A stretch of 64,000 nt of DNA from assembly GCF_900107755.1 (NCBI RefSeq), contig NZ_FNQR01000015.1, forward strand, positions 36,201 through 100,200. The letters are read 5' to 3'. This document shows, in pieces, positions 16,033 through 25,825 of this stretch. The notes under the pieces are model-generated. The model was given only the letters and a program-made list of their open reading frames with translations, was not told the origin of the DNA and did no database searches. Position numbers and translations under genes: made by a program. The number at the start of each line of letters is the position of its first letter. The stretch's first letter is position 1. The DNA comes from Thalassobacillus cyri (GTDB taxonomy: Bacteria > Bacillota > Bacilli > Bacillales > Halobacillaceae).

Positions 16033-16296
16033 AAGGAAATTATAAAAATTGATGGTTGTCGATAACCCTTTTTAGTGCTGCATCCAGCTCCAGCGCCTAC
16101 CCGCTCGAGGTCTTAAGCCACTCCTCTCTGTGATTAGGAAAACTCGGCTTATCGCCAATGGTTTATGCCAATGCCATAGTTTTACTTATACTTTAAACCT
16201 TTATTAAATTTAATTGGAATGAAAGTACAAAAAACGTCACGGCGAGGGTTGGCTTAAGCTTGTCGGGGATAAGCAAGGTGCTTGCGCTTTCGTTCT
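16033..16296 (+). repeat. family B interspersed repeat, copy 2
   Basis: 264-bp copy of the repeat at 6568-6940, lacking its roughly 115-bp internal extra block. It starts AAGGAAATTATAAAAA, 10 bp after the copZ terminator, and its last bases (GCTTTCGTTCT) run into the stop codon of the convergent CotF-like gene at 16295, so the element abuts coding sequence. Confidence 0.75.
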
Positions 16297-16624
16297 ACCC
16301 TCCATAAGGGAGCTGGTTTTTATACCCGCTGAACTGCTGATAAGACTGCTGAAGTTTTTGCTGATCAGCAGCTTCTAAACTATACCAGCCTTTTTTGAAC
16401 ATGAGGTTATACATATCCCTCTGACAATCCTGTGTTTCTTTGAAAATGGTGGCCAAGTCGTTATAGAGGTTTTGGTTGCTCGCTTCATTCAAAGCTACAT
16501 TATAGGAGGCCGTCATGTACTTTTCCGTAGATAATTGATCATTGACGTAGTCCCGTTCATTCATTTGGGGTGTTTTAGGTACGTTTGTTTCAGGGTTTTG
16601 AACTTTTTGGCTTTGTGGATTCAA
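16295..16624 (-). CDS. CotF-like spore coat protein
   Basis: 109 residues with a Pro/Gln-rich start (MNPQSQKVQNPETNVPKTPQ) and the CotF helical domain (MNERDYVNDQLSTEKYMTAS, IFKETQDCQRDMYNLMFKKG, QQKLQQSYQQFSGY). The pattern LSTEKYMTASYN is typical of coat F proteins placed on the spore surface late in sporulation. GGAGTGAG precedes the start. It is 17 bp downstream of a related gene. In B. subtilis the CotF-like yusN sits next to yusM, as here. Confidence 0.85.
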   Translation of the reverse strand: MNPQSQKVQNPETNVPKTPQMNERDYVNDQLSTEKYMTASYNVALNEASNQNLYNDLATIFKETQDCQRDMYNLMFKKGWYSLEAADQQKLQQSYQQFSGYKNQLPYGG

Positions 16625-16641
16625 TTTTTATCTCACTCCTC

Positions 16642-16902
16642 TTAGTTTAACGGTTGGGATTGATCGTTCAAATGTTGCAAAATCTTATCATAATGACGTT
16701 GATGCATCTGTCCTGCCTGTTCCAAAGCAGCCTGCAGTTCAGGATCCTGACACTGCTGGGCGTAAAAGTGTGCTTTTTTGCAGGCGTTCAAGTTCCAGGA
16801 GAGCATATCCGTAATATAAAGTTGATCTTTTCCACTTACCATATTAGGCGGCTGTGGCATAGGCTGTGCCTGCTGCATACCAGGCTGGTTTTGCTGTTGC
16901 AT
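16642..16902 (-). CDS. CotF-related coat protein, first of a pair
   Basis: 86 residues: Gln/Met/Pro-rich N-terminus (MQQQNQPGMQQAQPMPQPPN) then a CotF-type helical part (GKDQLYITDMLSWNLNACKK, DPELQAALEQAGQMHQRHYD). AAGGAGG is 8 bp upstream of the ATG. The pair of short CotF-type proteins probably acts together in the coat. Expression is expected from a mother-cell sigma factor; no confident promoter was found. Confidence 0.8.
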   Translation of the reverse strand: MQQQNQPGMQQAQPMPQPPNMVSGKDQLYITDMLSWNLNACKKAHFYAQQCQDPELQAALEQAGQMHQRHYDKILQHLNDQSQPLN

Positions 16903-17073
16903 AACATTACCTCCTTGTTAGTTGTCAGGATTATTTTGTCCCAATCAGCTTTTACTATGAGGAAATGAAGGAGAAATCGAGTAATATTTACATTAACTAA
17001 TATTTTTTCCAGTTTTTCGATTATTTTTGCGAAATATTACCCACTTTCTGAGAAAAATGATAGAATAATAATG

Positions 17074-17087
17074 TGATAACGATTACA
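17074..17087. promoter_or_regulatory. cre site upstream of proline dehydrogenase
   Basis: TGATAACGATTACA matches the CcpA consensus at every position, 53 bp before the start codon at 17140. Confidence 0.6.
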
Positions 17088-17139
17088 AGTTGAAATTTTC
17101 ACATAATTAGATAAAAAGTCTGGTGTAGGGGGATACATC

Positions 17140-18057
17140 ATGGAGCAATTGTTGCGTAATTTCTTTCTATTTTTATCGAAAAATAAATTCTTCACTAAAA
17201 TGGCTAAAAGGTACGGTTTACGATTCGGGGCAGCGAGGTTTGTTGCAGGAGAGACTATTGCTGATGTGGTTGAGTCAATACGAAAATTGAACGCAAAAGG
17301 AATGGCCGTCACCGTGGATCATTTAGGAGAATTCATTGACAGTCAGGAAGAAGCACGAGCTGCTGCGGATGAATGTATAGAAGCAATCAAAGCTATCTCC
17401 AGCAACGGGCTGGATTCCCAGGTATCTTTGAAAATGACATCGATGGGGTTGGATATCTCCCATGAATTGGTAATGGAGAACATGCGACGGATTCTCCAGG
17501 CGGGTAAAGAACATGATGTTTTTGTGACCATAGATATGGAAGATTTCGAGCGCTGCCAAAAAACAATCGATATATTCAAAGAGCTCCGTAAAGAATATGA
17601 CAATGTCGGTACCGTGCTGCAAGCTTATTTATACCGGACAGTAGAGGATATCGAGGATCTCGATCAATACAACCCTAACTTACGGCTCGTCAAAGGGGCC
17701 TACAAGGAGTCTCCTAAGGTGGCTTTTCCGGAAAAAAAAGACGTGGATGACAACTTCAAAAAAATCATTAAGAAACATTTATTGAATGGCAACTATACCG
17801 CAGTAGCCACCCATGATGAGGCTATGATTGAATACACAAAAGAGATAGTGAAAAAACATAATATCCCAAATGACCTATTCGAGTTCCAGATGCTGTACGG
17901 TATAAGGGTCGAGCGTCAGGAAGAATTAGTCGATGAAGGCTACAAAATGCGTGTCTATGTACCTTACGGAAACGATTGGTATGGTTTTTATATGCGTCGT
18001 CTTGCTGAACGGCCTGCCAACGTAGCCTTTGTATTGAAAGGTATAATGAAGAAATGA
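17140..18057 (+). CDS. fadM: proline dehydrogenase (FadM/YusM type)
   Basis: 305-residue FAD-dependent PRODH barrel. It oxidises L-proline to pyrroline-5-carboxylate and passes electrons to the membrane. Motifs: VTVDHLGEF, NLRLVKGAYKESP, AVATHDEAMI, FEFQMLYGIR and the signature YGNDWYGFYMRRLAERPAN, whose Arg residues hold the substrate carboxylate. Length is normal for monofunctional Bacillus enzymes. TAGGGGG precedes the start. A cre site lies in the upstream region. It is adjacent to fadN as in B. subtilis yusM-yusL, but has its own terminator-like hairpin, so it is a separate transcript. Confidence 0.93.
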   Translation: MEQLLRNFFLFLSKNKFFTKMAKRYGLRFGAARFVAGETIADVVESIRKLNAKGMAVTVDHLGEFIDSQEEARAAADECIEAIKAISSNGLDSQVSLKMTSMGLDISHELVMENMRRILQAGKEHDVFVTIDMEDFERCQKTIDIFKELRKEYDNVGTVLQAYLYRTVEDIEDLDQYNPNLRLVKGAYKESPKVAFPEKKDVDDNFKKIIKKHLLNGNYTAVATHDEAMIEYTKEIVKKHNIPNDLFEFQMLYGIRVERQEELVDEGYKMRVYVPYGNDWYGFYMRRLAERPANVAFVLKGIMKK

Positions 18058-18084
18058 CGGGAAAGTAAGTGGACTTTTTGGAAA

Positions 18085-18123
18085 GACCCGCAGGGAGGCA
18101 TGCACCAGCACGCGGGTCGTTTT
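18085..18123 (+). terminator. probable intrinsic terminator
   Basis: GACCCGC / GCGGGTC with a 20-nt loop, then GTTTTCC; tail is weak. Confidence 0.55.
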
Positions 18124-18231
18124 CCTCTCCAGTTTCCCCTTATGATCGAAAGAGAACCAGGTAAGCAAAAAGTGGCACGCCCTTCCTGTTAAATTTTAAA
18201 AGAAAATTTTTCCTCAGTTTTATAAAAACGA

Positions 18232-18260
18232 TTGCGAAATATCTGAAAATAATTTATAGT
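18232..18260 (+). promoter_or_regulatory. SigA promoter of the fadNAE operon
   Basis: TTGCGA (18232-18237), 17-bp spacer, TATAGT (18255-18260). The FadR operator lies about 40 bp past the expected start of transcription. Confidence 0.6.
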
Positions 18261-18307
18261 AAGAATAGATGTTGATAGGTGACTATCTTATTTTTTTAGC
18301 TCTAAAA

Positions 18308-18325
18308 TGAATGAGTATTCATTCA
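18308..18325. promoter_or_regulatory. FadR operator
   Basis: TGAATGAGTATTCATTCA is a near-perfect palindrome equal to the Bacillus FadR (YsiA) box TGAATGAN(2-4)TCATTCA. FadR releases on long-chain acyl-CoA, allowing beta-oxidation genes to be made. Confidence 0.92.
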
Positions 18326-18345
18326 AAAAGATAGGGGGAAATTCA

Positions 18346-20745
18346 ATGAATCGTAAAATCAAGCGCGCAGCCGTATTAGGTTCTGGTGTTATGGGGGCCG
18401 GTATTGCTGCTCACTTGGCCAATGTAGGAATTCCGACTTTAATGTTGGATATTGTGCCACGTGAACTGACGGACAAGGAAAAGAAGCAAGGATTAACATT
18501 AGAAGATACTGCTGTACGAAACCGGATTGCAGCAATGAACAAGCAGGGATTGTTGAAACAGAAACCTTCCCCATTAACAAGTAAAGAGAACCTGGATATG
18601 ATCCAAGTCGGTAATATGGAAGACGATATGGAAAAATTATCAGAAGTGGACTGGGTAATCGAAGTTGTTGTCGAAAATCTGGATATTAAAAAGAAAGTTT
18701 ATACACAAGTCGATGAATTTCGTAAGCCTGGGTCAATCATCAGCTCCAATACCTCAGGAATTTCTATAGAAGCGATGGCAGAAGGACGTTCGGATGATTT
18801 TCAGAAGCACTTTCTAGGAACCCATTTCTTCAATCCGCCAAGATATTTGAAATTGTTGGAAGTAATCCCGACTAAGAAGACAGATGCAGATGTTGTGGCA
18901 TTCATGAAGAAATTTGGAGAGGATGTTCTCGGCAAAGGTGTAGTCGAAGCAAAAGATACACCGAACTTTATTGCTAACCGAATCGGTACTTATGGGTTGC
19001 TCATCACAGTCCGTGAAATGCTCGAAAAAGGTTACACTGTCGGTGAAGTTGATTCTGTTACGGGGCCGATGATCGGGCGTCCTAAAAGCGCGACATTCCG
19101 TACTCTTGATGTAGTGGGTCTCGATACTTTCATACATGTAGCGAATAACGTATATGAGAAAGTTGAAGGAGAAGAAAAGAAGGTATTCGAAGTTCCAGAA
19201 TTCATGAAAAAAATGCAGGAAAAAGGATGGCTGGGATCAAAGAGCGGGCAAGGATTCTTCCTTAAGAAAAAAGGAGAAAAAGGAAGCGAAATATACGAGT
19301 TGAATCCAGAAACGCTTGAGTATGAAGAACGCAAAAAATTAAAGACCCAATCTACGGAGATGGCAAAACAAGAAAAAGAGTCGAAACGAAAGTTAAAAGC
19401 TCTTGTTTCAGCCAAAGGGGACCGTGCTGGTGACTTGATATGGTCTATAGTCAGTCCGGTACTAGTTTACTCAGCCGAGCTGCTTGGAGATATAGCCGAT
19501 GACATCCCTTCCATAGATGAAGCCATGCGATGGGGGTTCGGTTGGGAAATAGGTCCATTTGAAATGTGGGATGCCATAGGAGTCGAGAAGTCAGTTGAAC
19601 GGATGAAAGAAGAAGGTATTTCTGTACCTGGTTGGGTTGACGAAATGCTGGCATCTGGTAATAAGCATTTTTATAAAAAAGAAAATGGAAACGTTTACTA
19701 CTACCATATTGGTGACTATAAGCAAAAGAATTTCAATAAAAAAGAAATCAATTTAAAACGTTTGAAAGAAACAAAGGATGTCATCAAGAAGAATGCCGGT
19801 GCCAGCTTGATTGACCTTGGAGATGGGGTAGCGGGTCTGGAATTCCATTCTCAAAGCAACGCCATCGGCATGGATATCATCCAAATGATCAATGATGCAA
19901 TCGAAGAGGTAGATCAGAATTTTGAAGGGCTTGTTATCGGAAATCAGGGCAAAAACTTCTGTGTGGGTGCCAACTTAGGAATGATGTTGATGGAAGCGCA
20001 GGACTACAATTTCTTTGAAATCGAGTTAGTCGTTAAGAAATTCCAGGATGCGATGATGAACATCAAGTATTCCGATAAACCTGTCATTACTGCTCCATTC
20101 GGAATGACATTAGGCGGCGGCGCTGAGGTTTGCCTGCCTTCCAGCGCGATACAGGCTTCACAAGAAACCTATATGGGTCTTGTGGAAGCTGGAGTAGGAC
20201 TAATTCCTGGAGGTGGAGGAAATAAAGAGCTTTATTTGAAGCATCTACGGAATATTCCTCAAGGTATCGACTTTGATTTACAAAAAGTGGCGAATGCTGT
20301 TTTTGAAAAAATAGCAATGGCGAAAGTATCTACTTCTGGAGAAGAGGCAAGGGAAAATGGATTCCTGGATCAACAGGATGCAGTGAGTGTCAATGGAGAC
20401 CATTTGCTTCATGACGCCAAGCAAAAAGTTCTGGGGCTTGCAAGGTCAGGATACCGTGCACCAAAACGTACTAAGTTCCCTGTTGTCGGTGAGCAAGGGT
20501 ATTCCACAATGCTGCTGGGAGCGAAATCGCTAGGTCTTGGTGGCTATGCTTCTGACCATGATCTCAAAATTGCGGAAAAGCTTGCGTTTGTTTTAGCGGG
20601 AGGACGCCTGAAGGAAGGAACGCTTGTTGATGAGCAATACTTGCTCGATCTAGAACGGGAGGCCTTCTTAAGCCTGATCGGTGAACCTAAAACACAACAG
20701 CGTATGCAGCATATGCTCTTAAAAGGAAAACCGCTACGTAACTAA
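18346..20745 (+). CDS. fadN: 3-hydroxyacyl-CoA dehydrogenase / enoyl-CoA hydratase FadN
   Basis: 799 residues from ATG 18346; the ATG at 18307 lies in the FadR box and is rejected, while AGGGGGAAA precedes 18346. N-terminal NAD-binding domain (VLGSGVMGAGIAAHLANVG, then EVVVENLDIKKKVY, GTHFFNPPRYLKLLEVIP), dehydrogenase C-domains (about 200-450), and a C-terminal crotonase domain (VIGNQGKNFCVGANLG, APFGMTLGGGAEVCLPS, PGGGGNKELY). It performs the two middle steps of fatty-acid beta-oxidation in the cytoplasm. First gene of fadN-fadA-fadE, 33 bp before fadA. Confidence 0.96.
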   Translation: MNRKIKRAAVLGSGVMGAGIAAHLANVGIPTLMLDIVPRELTDKEKKQGLTLEDTAVRNRIAAMNKQGLLKQKPSPLTSKENLDMIQVGNMEDDMEKLSEVDWVIEVVVENLDIKKKVYTQVDEFRKPGSIISSNTSGISIEAMAEGRSDDFQKHFLGTHFFNPPRYLKLLEVIPTKKTDADVVAFMKKFGEDVLGKGVVEAKDTPNFIANRIGTYGLLITVREMLEKGYTVGEVDSVTGPMIGRPKSATFRTLDVVGLDTFIHVANNVYEKVEGEEKKVFEVPEFMKKMQEKGWLGSKSGQGFFLKKKGEKGSEIYELNPETLEYEERKKLKTQSTEMAKQEKESKRKLKALVSAKGDRAGDLIWSIVSPVLVYSAELLGDIADDIPSIDEAMRWGFGWEIGPFEMWDAIGVEKSVERMKEEGISVPGWVDEMLASGNKHFYKKENGNVYYYHIGDYKQKNFNKKEINLKRLKETKDVIKKNAGASLIDLGDGVAGLEFHSQSNAIGMDIIQMINDAIEEVDQNFEGLVIGNQGKNFCVGANLGMMLMEAQDYNFFEIELVVKKFQDAMMNIKYSDKPVITAPFGMTLGGGAEVCLPSSAIQASQETYMGLVEAGVGLIPGGGGNKELYLKHLRNIPQGIDFDLQKVANAVFEKIAMAKVSTSGEEARENGFLDQQDAVSVNGDHLLHDAKQKVLGLARSGYRAPKRTKFPVVGEQGYSTMLLGAKSLGLGGYASDHDLKIAEKLAFVLAGGRLKEGTLVDEQYLLDLEREAFLSLIGEPKTQQRMQHMLLKGKPLRN

Positions 20746-20778
20746 TCATCACCAATCTACTCAAAGGGGGAAGGAAAT

Positions 20779-21954
20779 GTGAAAGAAGCAGTAATTGTTG
20801 CAGGGGCACGCACCCCGGTTGGCCGAGCAAAAAAGGGGGCGCTCGCCAATACAAGACCAGATGACTTAGCCGCATTAACAATAAAAGAAACGTTGAGTCG
20901 GGCAGGTAATTATGATGGGGATATCGATGACGTCATTATAGGCTGTGCGATTCCTGAAGCAGAGCAAGGGATGAATATGGCGAGAAATATCGGAGCATTA
21001 GCCGGTTTATCTCATACCATCCCAGGAATCACTATAAACCGATACTGTTCTTCGGGATTGCAAAGTATCGCTTATGCTTCAGAAAGAATCATGCTTGGAC
21101 AGAGCAATTCTATTATTGCTGGTGGGGCGGAATCCATGAGTATGGTTCCTGTCCCCGGCCATGTAATCAAACCCAACATAGAAATAGTTGAAAATGCACC
21201 GGGATATTACATGTCGATGGGACATACGGCAGAAGAAGTAGCAAACCGTTTCCAGATTTCCCGTGAAGACCAGGATGCCTTTGCTGTAGAGAGTCATCGC
21301 CGTGCAGCAGCAGCTATTGAGGCGGGTAGATTTGAAGACGAAATCGTCCCTGTGGAAGTGACAGACCGGGTTCTCGGTTCCAATAATAAAGTTAAAGAAA
21401 CGACCAAATTGTTTACTCAAGATGAAGGAGTCCGTCCAGGAACGACACAAGAGGTACTTGCAAAACTGAAACCTGCATTTTCCTTAAAGGGAACAGTAAC
21501 CGCAGGTAACTCTTCACAAATGAGTGACGGGGCTGCATCTGTGTTAGTAATGGATAAGGAAAAAGCAGAAGCGGAAGGGTTGAAACCTCTTCTTAAGTTC
21601 CGATCTTTCGCTGTTGCAGGTGTAGAGCCTGAAATCATGGGGGTGGGCCCAATTGCTGCGATTCCAAAGGCTTTGAAACTCGCAGGCTTGGAGCAATCTG
21701 ATATCGGTCTGTTTGAACTGAACGAAGCATTTGCTTCTCAATCCTTGCGTGTCATTCGTGAGCTGGGGCTCGATACAGATAAAGTCAATGTCAACGGAGG
21801 TGCAATAGCGCTGGGACATCCACTTGGCTGTTCCGGTACGAAACTTACACTTACCTTGATGCATGAGATGAAACGCCGCAACGAACAGTTTGGTGTCGTA
21901 ACCATGTGTATTGGTGGCGGAATGGGTGCTGCTGGAGTATTTGAATTATTATAA
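20779..21954 (+). CDS. fadA: acetyl-CoA C-acyltransferase (3-ketoacyl-CoA thiolase) FadA
   Basis: 391-residue thiolase from a GTG start (GGGGGAAGG upstream). Active-site Cys in [12 protein letters not shown], His in [16 protein letters not shown], second Cys in [10 protein letters not shown]. It cleaves 3-ketoacyl-CoA to acetyl-CoA and a shortened acyl-CoA, the last beta-oxidation step. Acts with FadN; 15 bp before fadE. Confidence 0.96.
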   Translation: MKEAVIVAGARTPVGRAKKGALANTRPDDLAALTIKETLSRAGNYDGDIDDVIIGCAIPEAEQGMNMARNIGALAGLSHTIPGITINRYCSSGLQSIAYASERIMLGQSNSIIAGGAESMSMVPVPGHVIKPNIEIVENAPGYYMSMGHTAEEVANRFQISREDQDAFAVESHRRAAAAIEAGRFEDEIVPVEVTDRVLGSNNKVKETTKLFTQDEGVRPGTTQEVLAKLKPAFSLKGTVTAGNSSQMSDGAASVLVMDKEKAEAEGLKPLLKFRSFAVAGVEPEIMGVGPIAAIPKALKLAGLEQSDIGLFELNEAFASQSLRVIRELGLDTDKVNVNGGAIALGHPLGCSGTKLTLTLMHEMKRRNEQFGVVTMCIGGGMGAAGVFELL

Positions 21955-21969
21955 GAGGAGGAAAACAAA

Positions 21970-23751
21970 ATGAGTGAAACGAAAGAAAAAATGTTTAAAG
22001 GCGGCGGATTTTTAATCGAGGATGTTGCAGCAGAAGATGTCATTACCCCTGAAGACTTCACGGATGAACACTGGATGATCGCCAAAACAACCGAAGACTT
22101 TGTTTTAGGAGAAGTGGTTCCTAAAATTGATAACCTTGAAAACCATGAATTCGAACATTCTGTGGATCTGTTGAAAAAAGCCGGTGAACTAGGTTTGCTT
22201 GGTGTCGATGTTCCGGAAGAATACGGTGGACTTGGTTTAGATAAAATCAGCTCTTCTTTGATTACAGAAAAGTTCTCTCGCGCTGGCGGCTTTTCGGTAA
22301 CACATGGGGCCCATGTAGGAATCGGCTCATTGCCAATTGTATTTTTTGGTAATGATGAACAAAAGCAAAAATATTTGCCGAAGCTTGCGACTGGGGAATT
22401 GATTGCAGCGTATGCGTTGACGGAGCCTGGTTCTGGTTCTGATGCTCTAGGTGCTAGAACAACAGCAAAATTGAATGAAGCTGGCACACATTATGTATTG
22501 AATGGGGAAAAACAGTGGATTACAAACTCTGCTTTTGCTGATGTGTTCGTTGTTTATGCAAAAATTGATGGCGACAAATTTACAGCTTTCATTGTAGAAA
22601 GGGACTATAAAGGTGTCTCCACGGGTCCTGAAGAAAAGAAGATGGGAATCAAGAGTTCATCCACACGTACATTAGTTTTGGAAGACGCAGAAGTTCCTGT
22701 AGAGAATGTACTTGGTGAAATCGGACGCGGTCACGTCATTGCTTTCAACATTTTAAATGTAGGTCGCTACAAGCTTGCTATTGGCGGAGTTGGTGGTTCT
22801 AAACGCGCGATCGAACTTGCTGTAAAATATGCAAATGAACGTAAACAGTTCCAAACACCGATCTCCAGCTTTTCATTAATCCAGGAAAAACTTGCTTCTA
22901 TGGCAGTCAACACATACGCTAATGAAAGTTCTGTCTACCGCACAGTCGGTCTTTTTGAACAAAGCATGGGAAAACTGTCTGAAGAACAACTTAAAGATGG
23001 TAAAGAAGTAGCGAAAGTAATCGCGGAATATGCCATAGAATGTTCATTGAATAAAGTATTCTGTACCGAATTGCTGGACTTTACAGCTGATGAAGCTGTA
23101 CAGATTCACGGTGGTTACGGGTTCATGCAAGAGTATGAAGTGGAGCGTATTTATCGCGATTCCCGAATCAACCGGATTTTTGAAGGCACCAATGAAATTA
23201 ACCGGATGATTGTTCCTGGAACACTATTGAAAAAAGCAATGAAAGGTGAACTTCCATTATTGCAAAAAGCTCAGTCCCTACAAGAAGAATTAATGATGAT
23301 GATGCCTGAAGAGCCAGGTACAGAGCCATTAGAGCAAGAGAAGTATTTAGTGAAAAATGCTAAGAAGATTGCGCTGGTAGCGGCTGGTCTCGCTGCTCAG
23401 AAGTATGGCGAAAAACTAGAGAAAGAGCAAGAATTACTTGTCAATATCGCTGATATCGTTGCTGAAATTTACAATATGGAATCAGCATTGCTTCGTACCG
23501 AAAAAGCGATGAACAAGTCTGCAGAAAAAGCTCAGCAAAAACTTCTATATACACAAGTTTATGTGCAGGAAGCATTCAATCGTATAGAAGCGCATGCGAA
23601 GGAAACATTAATCGCTTCAGAAACAGGAGATACTTTACGCATGATGCTTGGGGCACTTAAGAAATTAACCCGTCACACACCAACAAACGTTATTGCGAAA
23701 AAACGTGAAATTGCAGCGAACTTAATTAAAGAAGAAAAATACATCGTATAA
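21970..23751 (+). CDS. fadE: acyl-CoA dehydrogenase FadE
   Basis: 593 residues. The first 400 are a standard acyl-CoA dehydrogenase ([67 protein letters not shown]), with the catalytic Glu expected in the FEGTNEINR area. A roughly 190-residue helical C-terminal extension, as in B. subtilis YusJ and mitochondrial VLCAD-type enzymes, may aid membrane or partner contact. It catalyses the first oxidation of beta-oxidation, passing electrons to ETF. RBS AGAGGAGGA. Confidence 0.95.
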   Translation: MSETKEKMFKGGGFLIEDVAAEDVITPEDFTDEHWMIAKTTEDFVLGEVVPKIDNLENHEFEHSVDLLKKAGELGLLGVDVPEEYGGLGLDKISSSLITEKFSRAGGFSVTHGAHVGIGSLPIVFFGNDEQKQKYLPKLATGELIAAYALTEPGSGSDALGARTTAKLNEAGTHYVLNGEKQWITNSAFADVFVVYAKIDGDKFTAFIVERDYKGVSTGPEEKKMGIKSSSTRTLVLEDAEVPVENVLGEIGRGHVIAFNILNVGRYKLAIGGVGGSKRAIELAVKYANERKQFQTPISSFSLIQEKLASMAVNTYANESSVYRTVGLFEQSMGKLSEEQLKDGKEVAKVIAEYAIECSLNKVFCTELLDFTADEAVQIHGGYGFMQEYEVERIYRDSRINRIFEGTNEINRMIVPGTLLKKAMKGELPLLQKAQSLQEELMMMMPEEPGTEPLEQEKYLVKNAKKIALVAAGLAAQKYGEKLEKEQELLVNIADIVAEIYNMESALLRTEKAMNKSAEKAQQKLLYTQVYVQEAFNRIEAHAKETLIASETGDTLRMMLGALKKLTRHTPTNVIAKKREIAANLIKEEKYIV

Positions 23752-23794
23752 GCTGCTGTTAAAGGTATAGGGGGTCACCACACGTACGGACTAA

Positions 23795-23830
23795 GCAAGA
23801 CCGACTGCAACAGTAGCCGGTCTTGTTTTT
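23795..23830 (+). terminator. intrinsic terminator of fadNAE
   Basis: CAAGACCGACT / AGCCGGTCTTG then TTTTT. Confidence 0.88.
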
Positions 23831-23898
23831 ATTTAACGAATTATAATAGAGGCAAAAGAATGCCGTTCCATCATTTAGCTGATCTGCTCTATAAAGAA

Positions 23899-24246
23899 AG
23901 CTCTATTAAGTGTTGTTGTTTATTTTCATAAGAAGTTTATGCCACTAATGGACGTATTACGGAACACTCGATTTCGAGATATTTATCTGAATAACGGTCC
24001 GGTGGGGAACGACTCTCTTTCCGCGGACATGTGCTGAGCCTCATCAGACTTCGTCTTCCAGGGTCTCACCTGTCATATTCATCCCGCACGCAGGGCTTTA
24101 GCCCGAGGAAGCTTGCCAGGAATGCGAGATGCTTCCTAGGCCATTCCTTTCCTTTCCTCTCCCGGTAACGGACCCCACCATCTCGAAACTGATTCTTCAG
24201 CAAACGGGAGCCTATCCGTAAAATCAACACTTGATTTAACAGAGTA
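23899..24246 (-). repeat. family A interspersed repeat, diverged short copy
   Basis: Roughly 348 bp with inverted ends: CTCTATTAAGTGTTG near 23901 and, on the opposite strand from 24244, CTCTGTTAAATCAAGTGTTG. The internal fold-back is framed by ATTTCGAGATA (about 23971) and ATCTCGAAACTG (about 24180) and holds blocks ACATGTGCTGAGCCTC and CATATTCATCCCGCA that match copies at 2678 and 63436. It is older or more mutated than the others and lacks the GACTCCTGCGGGA half. It fills most of the fadE-yusI gap. Confidence 0.65.
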
Positions 24247-24345
24247 TTTAAGAAAAATAATGATTCCGCTTTCCCTGTTTAATGAAATGTATTCCAAGGT
24301 TGTGATAGAATATAGGCATGGTAAATCATAAGGGGGAGAGAGCTT

Positions 24346-24702
24346 ATGGCAGTAACCTTTTATTGGTATCCACAGTGTGGAACTTGTAAAAAAGCAAAAA
24401 AGTGGCTGGATGAGAATGACGTAGAATATGAAACCGTACATATCGTCGAAAATCCGCCTAATCAAACTCAGCTGCAGGATTACATAGATAAAAGCGGCAT
24501 TCCTGCGAAAAAGTTTTTTAATACAAGTGGAAAAAAGTATCGTGAGCTGGGAATGAAGGATAAGCTTAAGGAAGCAAGTGAATCTGAAATGGTGGAATGG
24601 TTAGCATCAGATGGTATGTTGATCAAAAGGCCGATCGTTACAGATGGAAAACAGGTGACGGTAGGTTTTAAAGAGTCCGTTTTCGAGAATACTTGGAAAT
24701 GA
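24346..24702 (+). CDS. yusI: ArsC/Spx family protein YusI
   Basis: 118 residues of the ArsC-Spx-MgsR fold. WYPQCGTCKKAKKWL carries CGTC (a CxxC; true ArsC uses a single Cys), followed by the ENPP and Pro-containing RPIV segment (MLIKRPIVTDGK). Probably a thiol-redox protein; it may be an Spx-like regulator or a glutaredoxin-like reductase. GGGGGAGAG precedes the start. Placed before gcvH as in B. subtilis yusI-gcvH. Confidence 0.88.
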   Translation: MAVTFYWYPQCGTCKKAKKWLDENDVEYETVHIVENPPNQTQLQDYIDKSGIPAKKFFNTSGKKYRELGMKDKLKEASESEMVEWLASDGMLIKRPIVTDGKQVTVGFKESVFENTWK

Positions 24703-24801
24703 TGCAGTAGGGAATGAGCATATCATTGGCATTAAAGGCAAAAAGCTTTTATGTTAATAATGCAGCTTAATTATAATAATTATAATTTGGAGGGATTAGT
24801 C

Positions 24802-25185
24802 ATGAGTTTACCAAAAGATCTAAGTTATTCTGAAGAGCACGAATGGGTAAAAACAGAGGGAGAAAAAGTACGTATCGGAATCACTGACTTCGCACAATCC
24901 GAACTTGGAGATATTGTTTTCGTTGAATTGCCTGAAGTCGGAGATGAGTTGGAAGCGGACGAGCCATTTGGTAGTGTAGAATCTGTCAAGACAGTTTCTG
25001 AGCTATATGCCCCAGTTAGTGGTAAAGTGGTGGAAGTGAACGAGGAACTGGAAGACAGTCCGGAGTTTGTCAATGAATCCCCCTACGAAAAAGCATGGAT
25101 GGTTATCGTGGAACCTTCTGATAAATCAGAAATGGACGAACTGATGACTGCTGAACAATATGAGGAAATGATTTCAGAAGACTAA
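24802..25185 (+). CDS. gcvH: glycine cleavage system H protein
   Basis: 127 residues from ATG 24802 (TTTGGAGGG upstream; the earlier in-frame ATG at 24751 has no site). The lipoyl-domain fold is clear and the lipoylated Lys63 lies in [15 protein letters not shown]. In Bacillus, GcvH shuttles methylamine in glycine cleavage and is also the required relay for lipoate assembly (LipM to LipL to E2 subunits). It stands alone from the gcvT/gcvP genes, as in B. subtilis. Confidence 0.97.
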   Translation: MSLPKDLSYSEEHEWVKTEGEKVRIGITDFAQSELGDIVFVELPEVGDELEADEPFGSVESVKTVSELYAPVSGKVVEVNEELEDSPEFVNESPYEKAWMVIVEPSDKSEMDELMTAEQYEEMISED

Positions 25186-25226
25186 TTTTATTCTCATTGG
25201 GAACTCTATACATAAGGGGTGACCTG

Positions 25227-25376
25227 ATGGATAAAATGAATAAAACCAATAATTTCACTTCAAAAAAAGCTGCCGAAAAAATTGGCAGACAGCGCCAGCT
25301 TGCAAACAAAACAACAAAACAAGAGGCGCCTAAAGTCCGCCAATATGTAGATTGTGATGATGGCGGCTGGTGTTGA
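25227..25376 (+). CDS. 49-residue protein ending in a CDDGGWC motif
   Basis: ATG 25227 follows AAGGGGTGA; the frame reads MDKMNKTNNFTSKKAAEKIG, a Lys/Gln/Thr-rich middle, and ends YVDCDDGGWC. Not recognised. The C-terminal Cys pair with Asp and Gly looks designed rather than random, perhaps for metal binding or modification. It occupies the place of yusG next to gcvH in B. subtilis, but I cannot show homology. The ribosome site, the terminator 18 bp beyond the stop and the conserved setting support a real gene. Confidence 0.6.
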   Translation: MDKMNKTNNFTSKKAAEKIGRQRQLANKTTKQEAPKVRQYVDCDDGGWC

Positions 25377-25393
25377 ATAATCGTTAGTTAACC

Positions 25394-25428
25394 TCAGACC
25401 ATGCTATCATCAAAGCATGGTCTGTTTT
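25394..25428 (+). terminator. intrinsic terminator
   Basis: CAGACCATGCT / AGCATGGTCTG then TTTT. Confidence 0.85.
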
Positions 25429-25453
25429 ACTAAGTGACCGGGTGGGATTCCAG

Positions 25454-25810
25454 ATGGAATATGATAACCAATTACCCATTCTCATTGTAGAGGGAATTAC
25501 TGATAAAAAACATATCAATAAGATATTGGATGATCAGGTAGAGATTCTATGCACTCATGGTACGTTAGGCGTTGAACGGATGGAGGAAATGATTTTAGAC
25601 TATAACCTTGATGATCGTTCCGTTTACATTTTGGTGGACGAAGATGATTCCGGCCATAAATTACGTAAACAATTGACATACGAGCTTCCCCATGCCGAGC
25701 ATATCTATGTTGATAAAGCTTATCGAGAAGTAGCCACTACACCTGAACCCGAACTGGCTAGAGCGCTGTTAAGCCAGCATTTCAATGTCAAACCAATCTA
25801 TCTGATTTAA
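25454..25810 (+). CDS. yusF: toprim-domain protein YusF
   Basis: 118 residues from ATG 25454 (GGGTGG 8 bp upstream; a GTG at 25442 is less likely). A lone Toprim fold: catalytic Glu in LIVEGITDKKH and the DxD of LVDEDDSGHKL. Related to the Toprim of RNase M5 and small primase-like proteins; single-domain members are thought to be nucleases or nucleotidyl-transfer enzymes. Followed 15 bp later by yusE. Confidence 0.87.
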   Translation: MEYDNQLPILIVEGITDKKHINKILDDQVEILCTHGTLGVERMEEMILDYNLDDRSVYILVDEDDSGHKLRKQLTYELPHAEHIYVDKAYREVATTPEPELARALLSQHFNVKPIYLI

Positions 25811-25825
25811 GGGAAGGGGGTTAGG

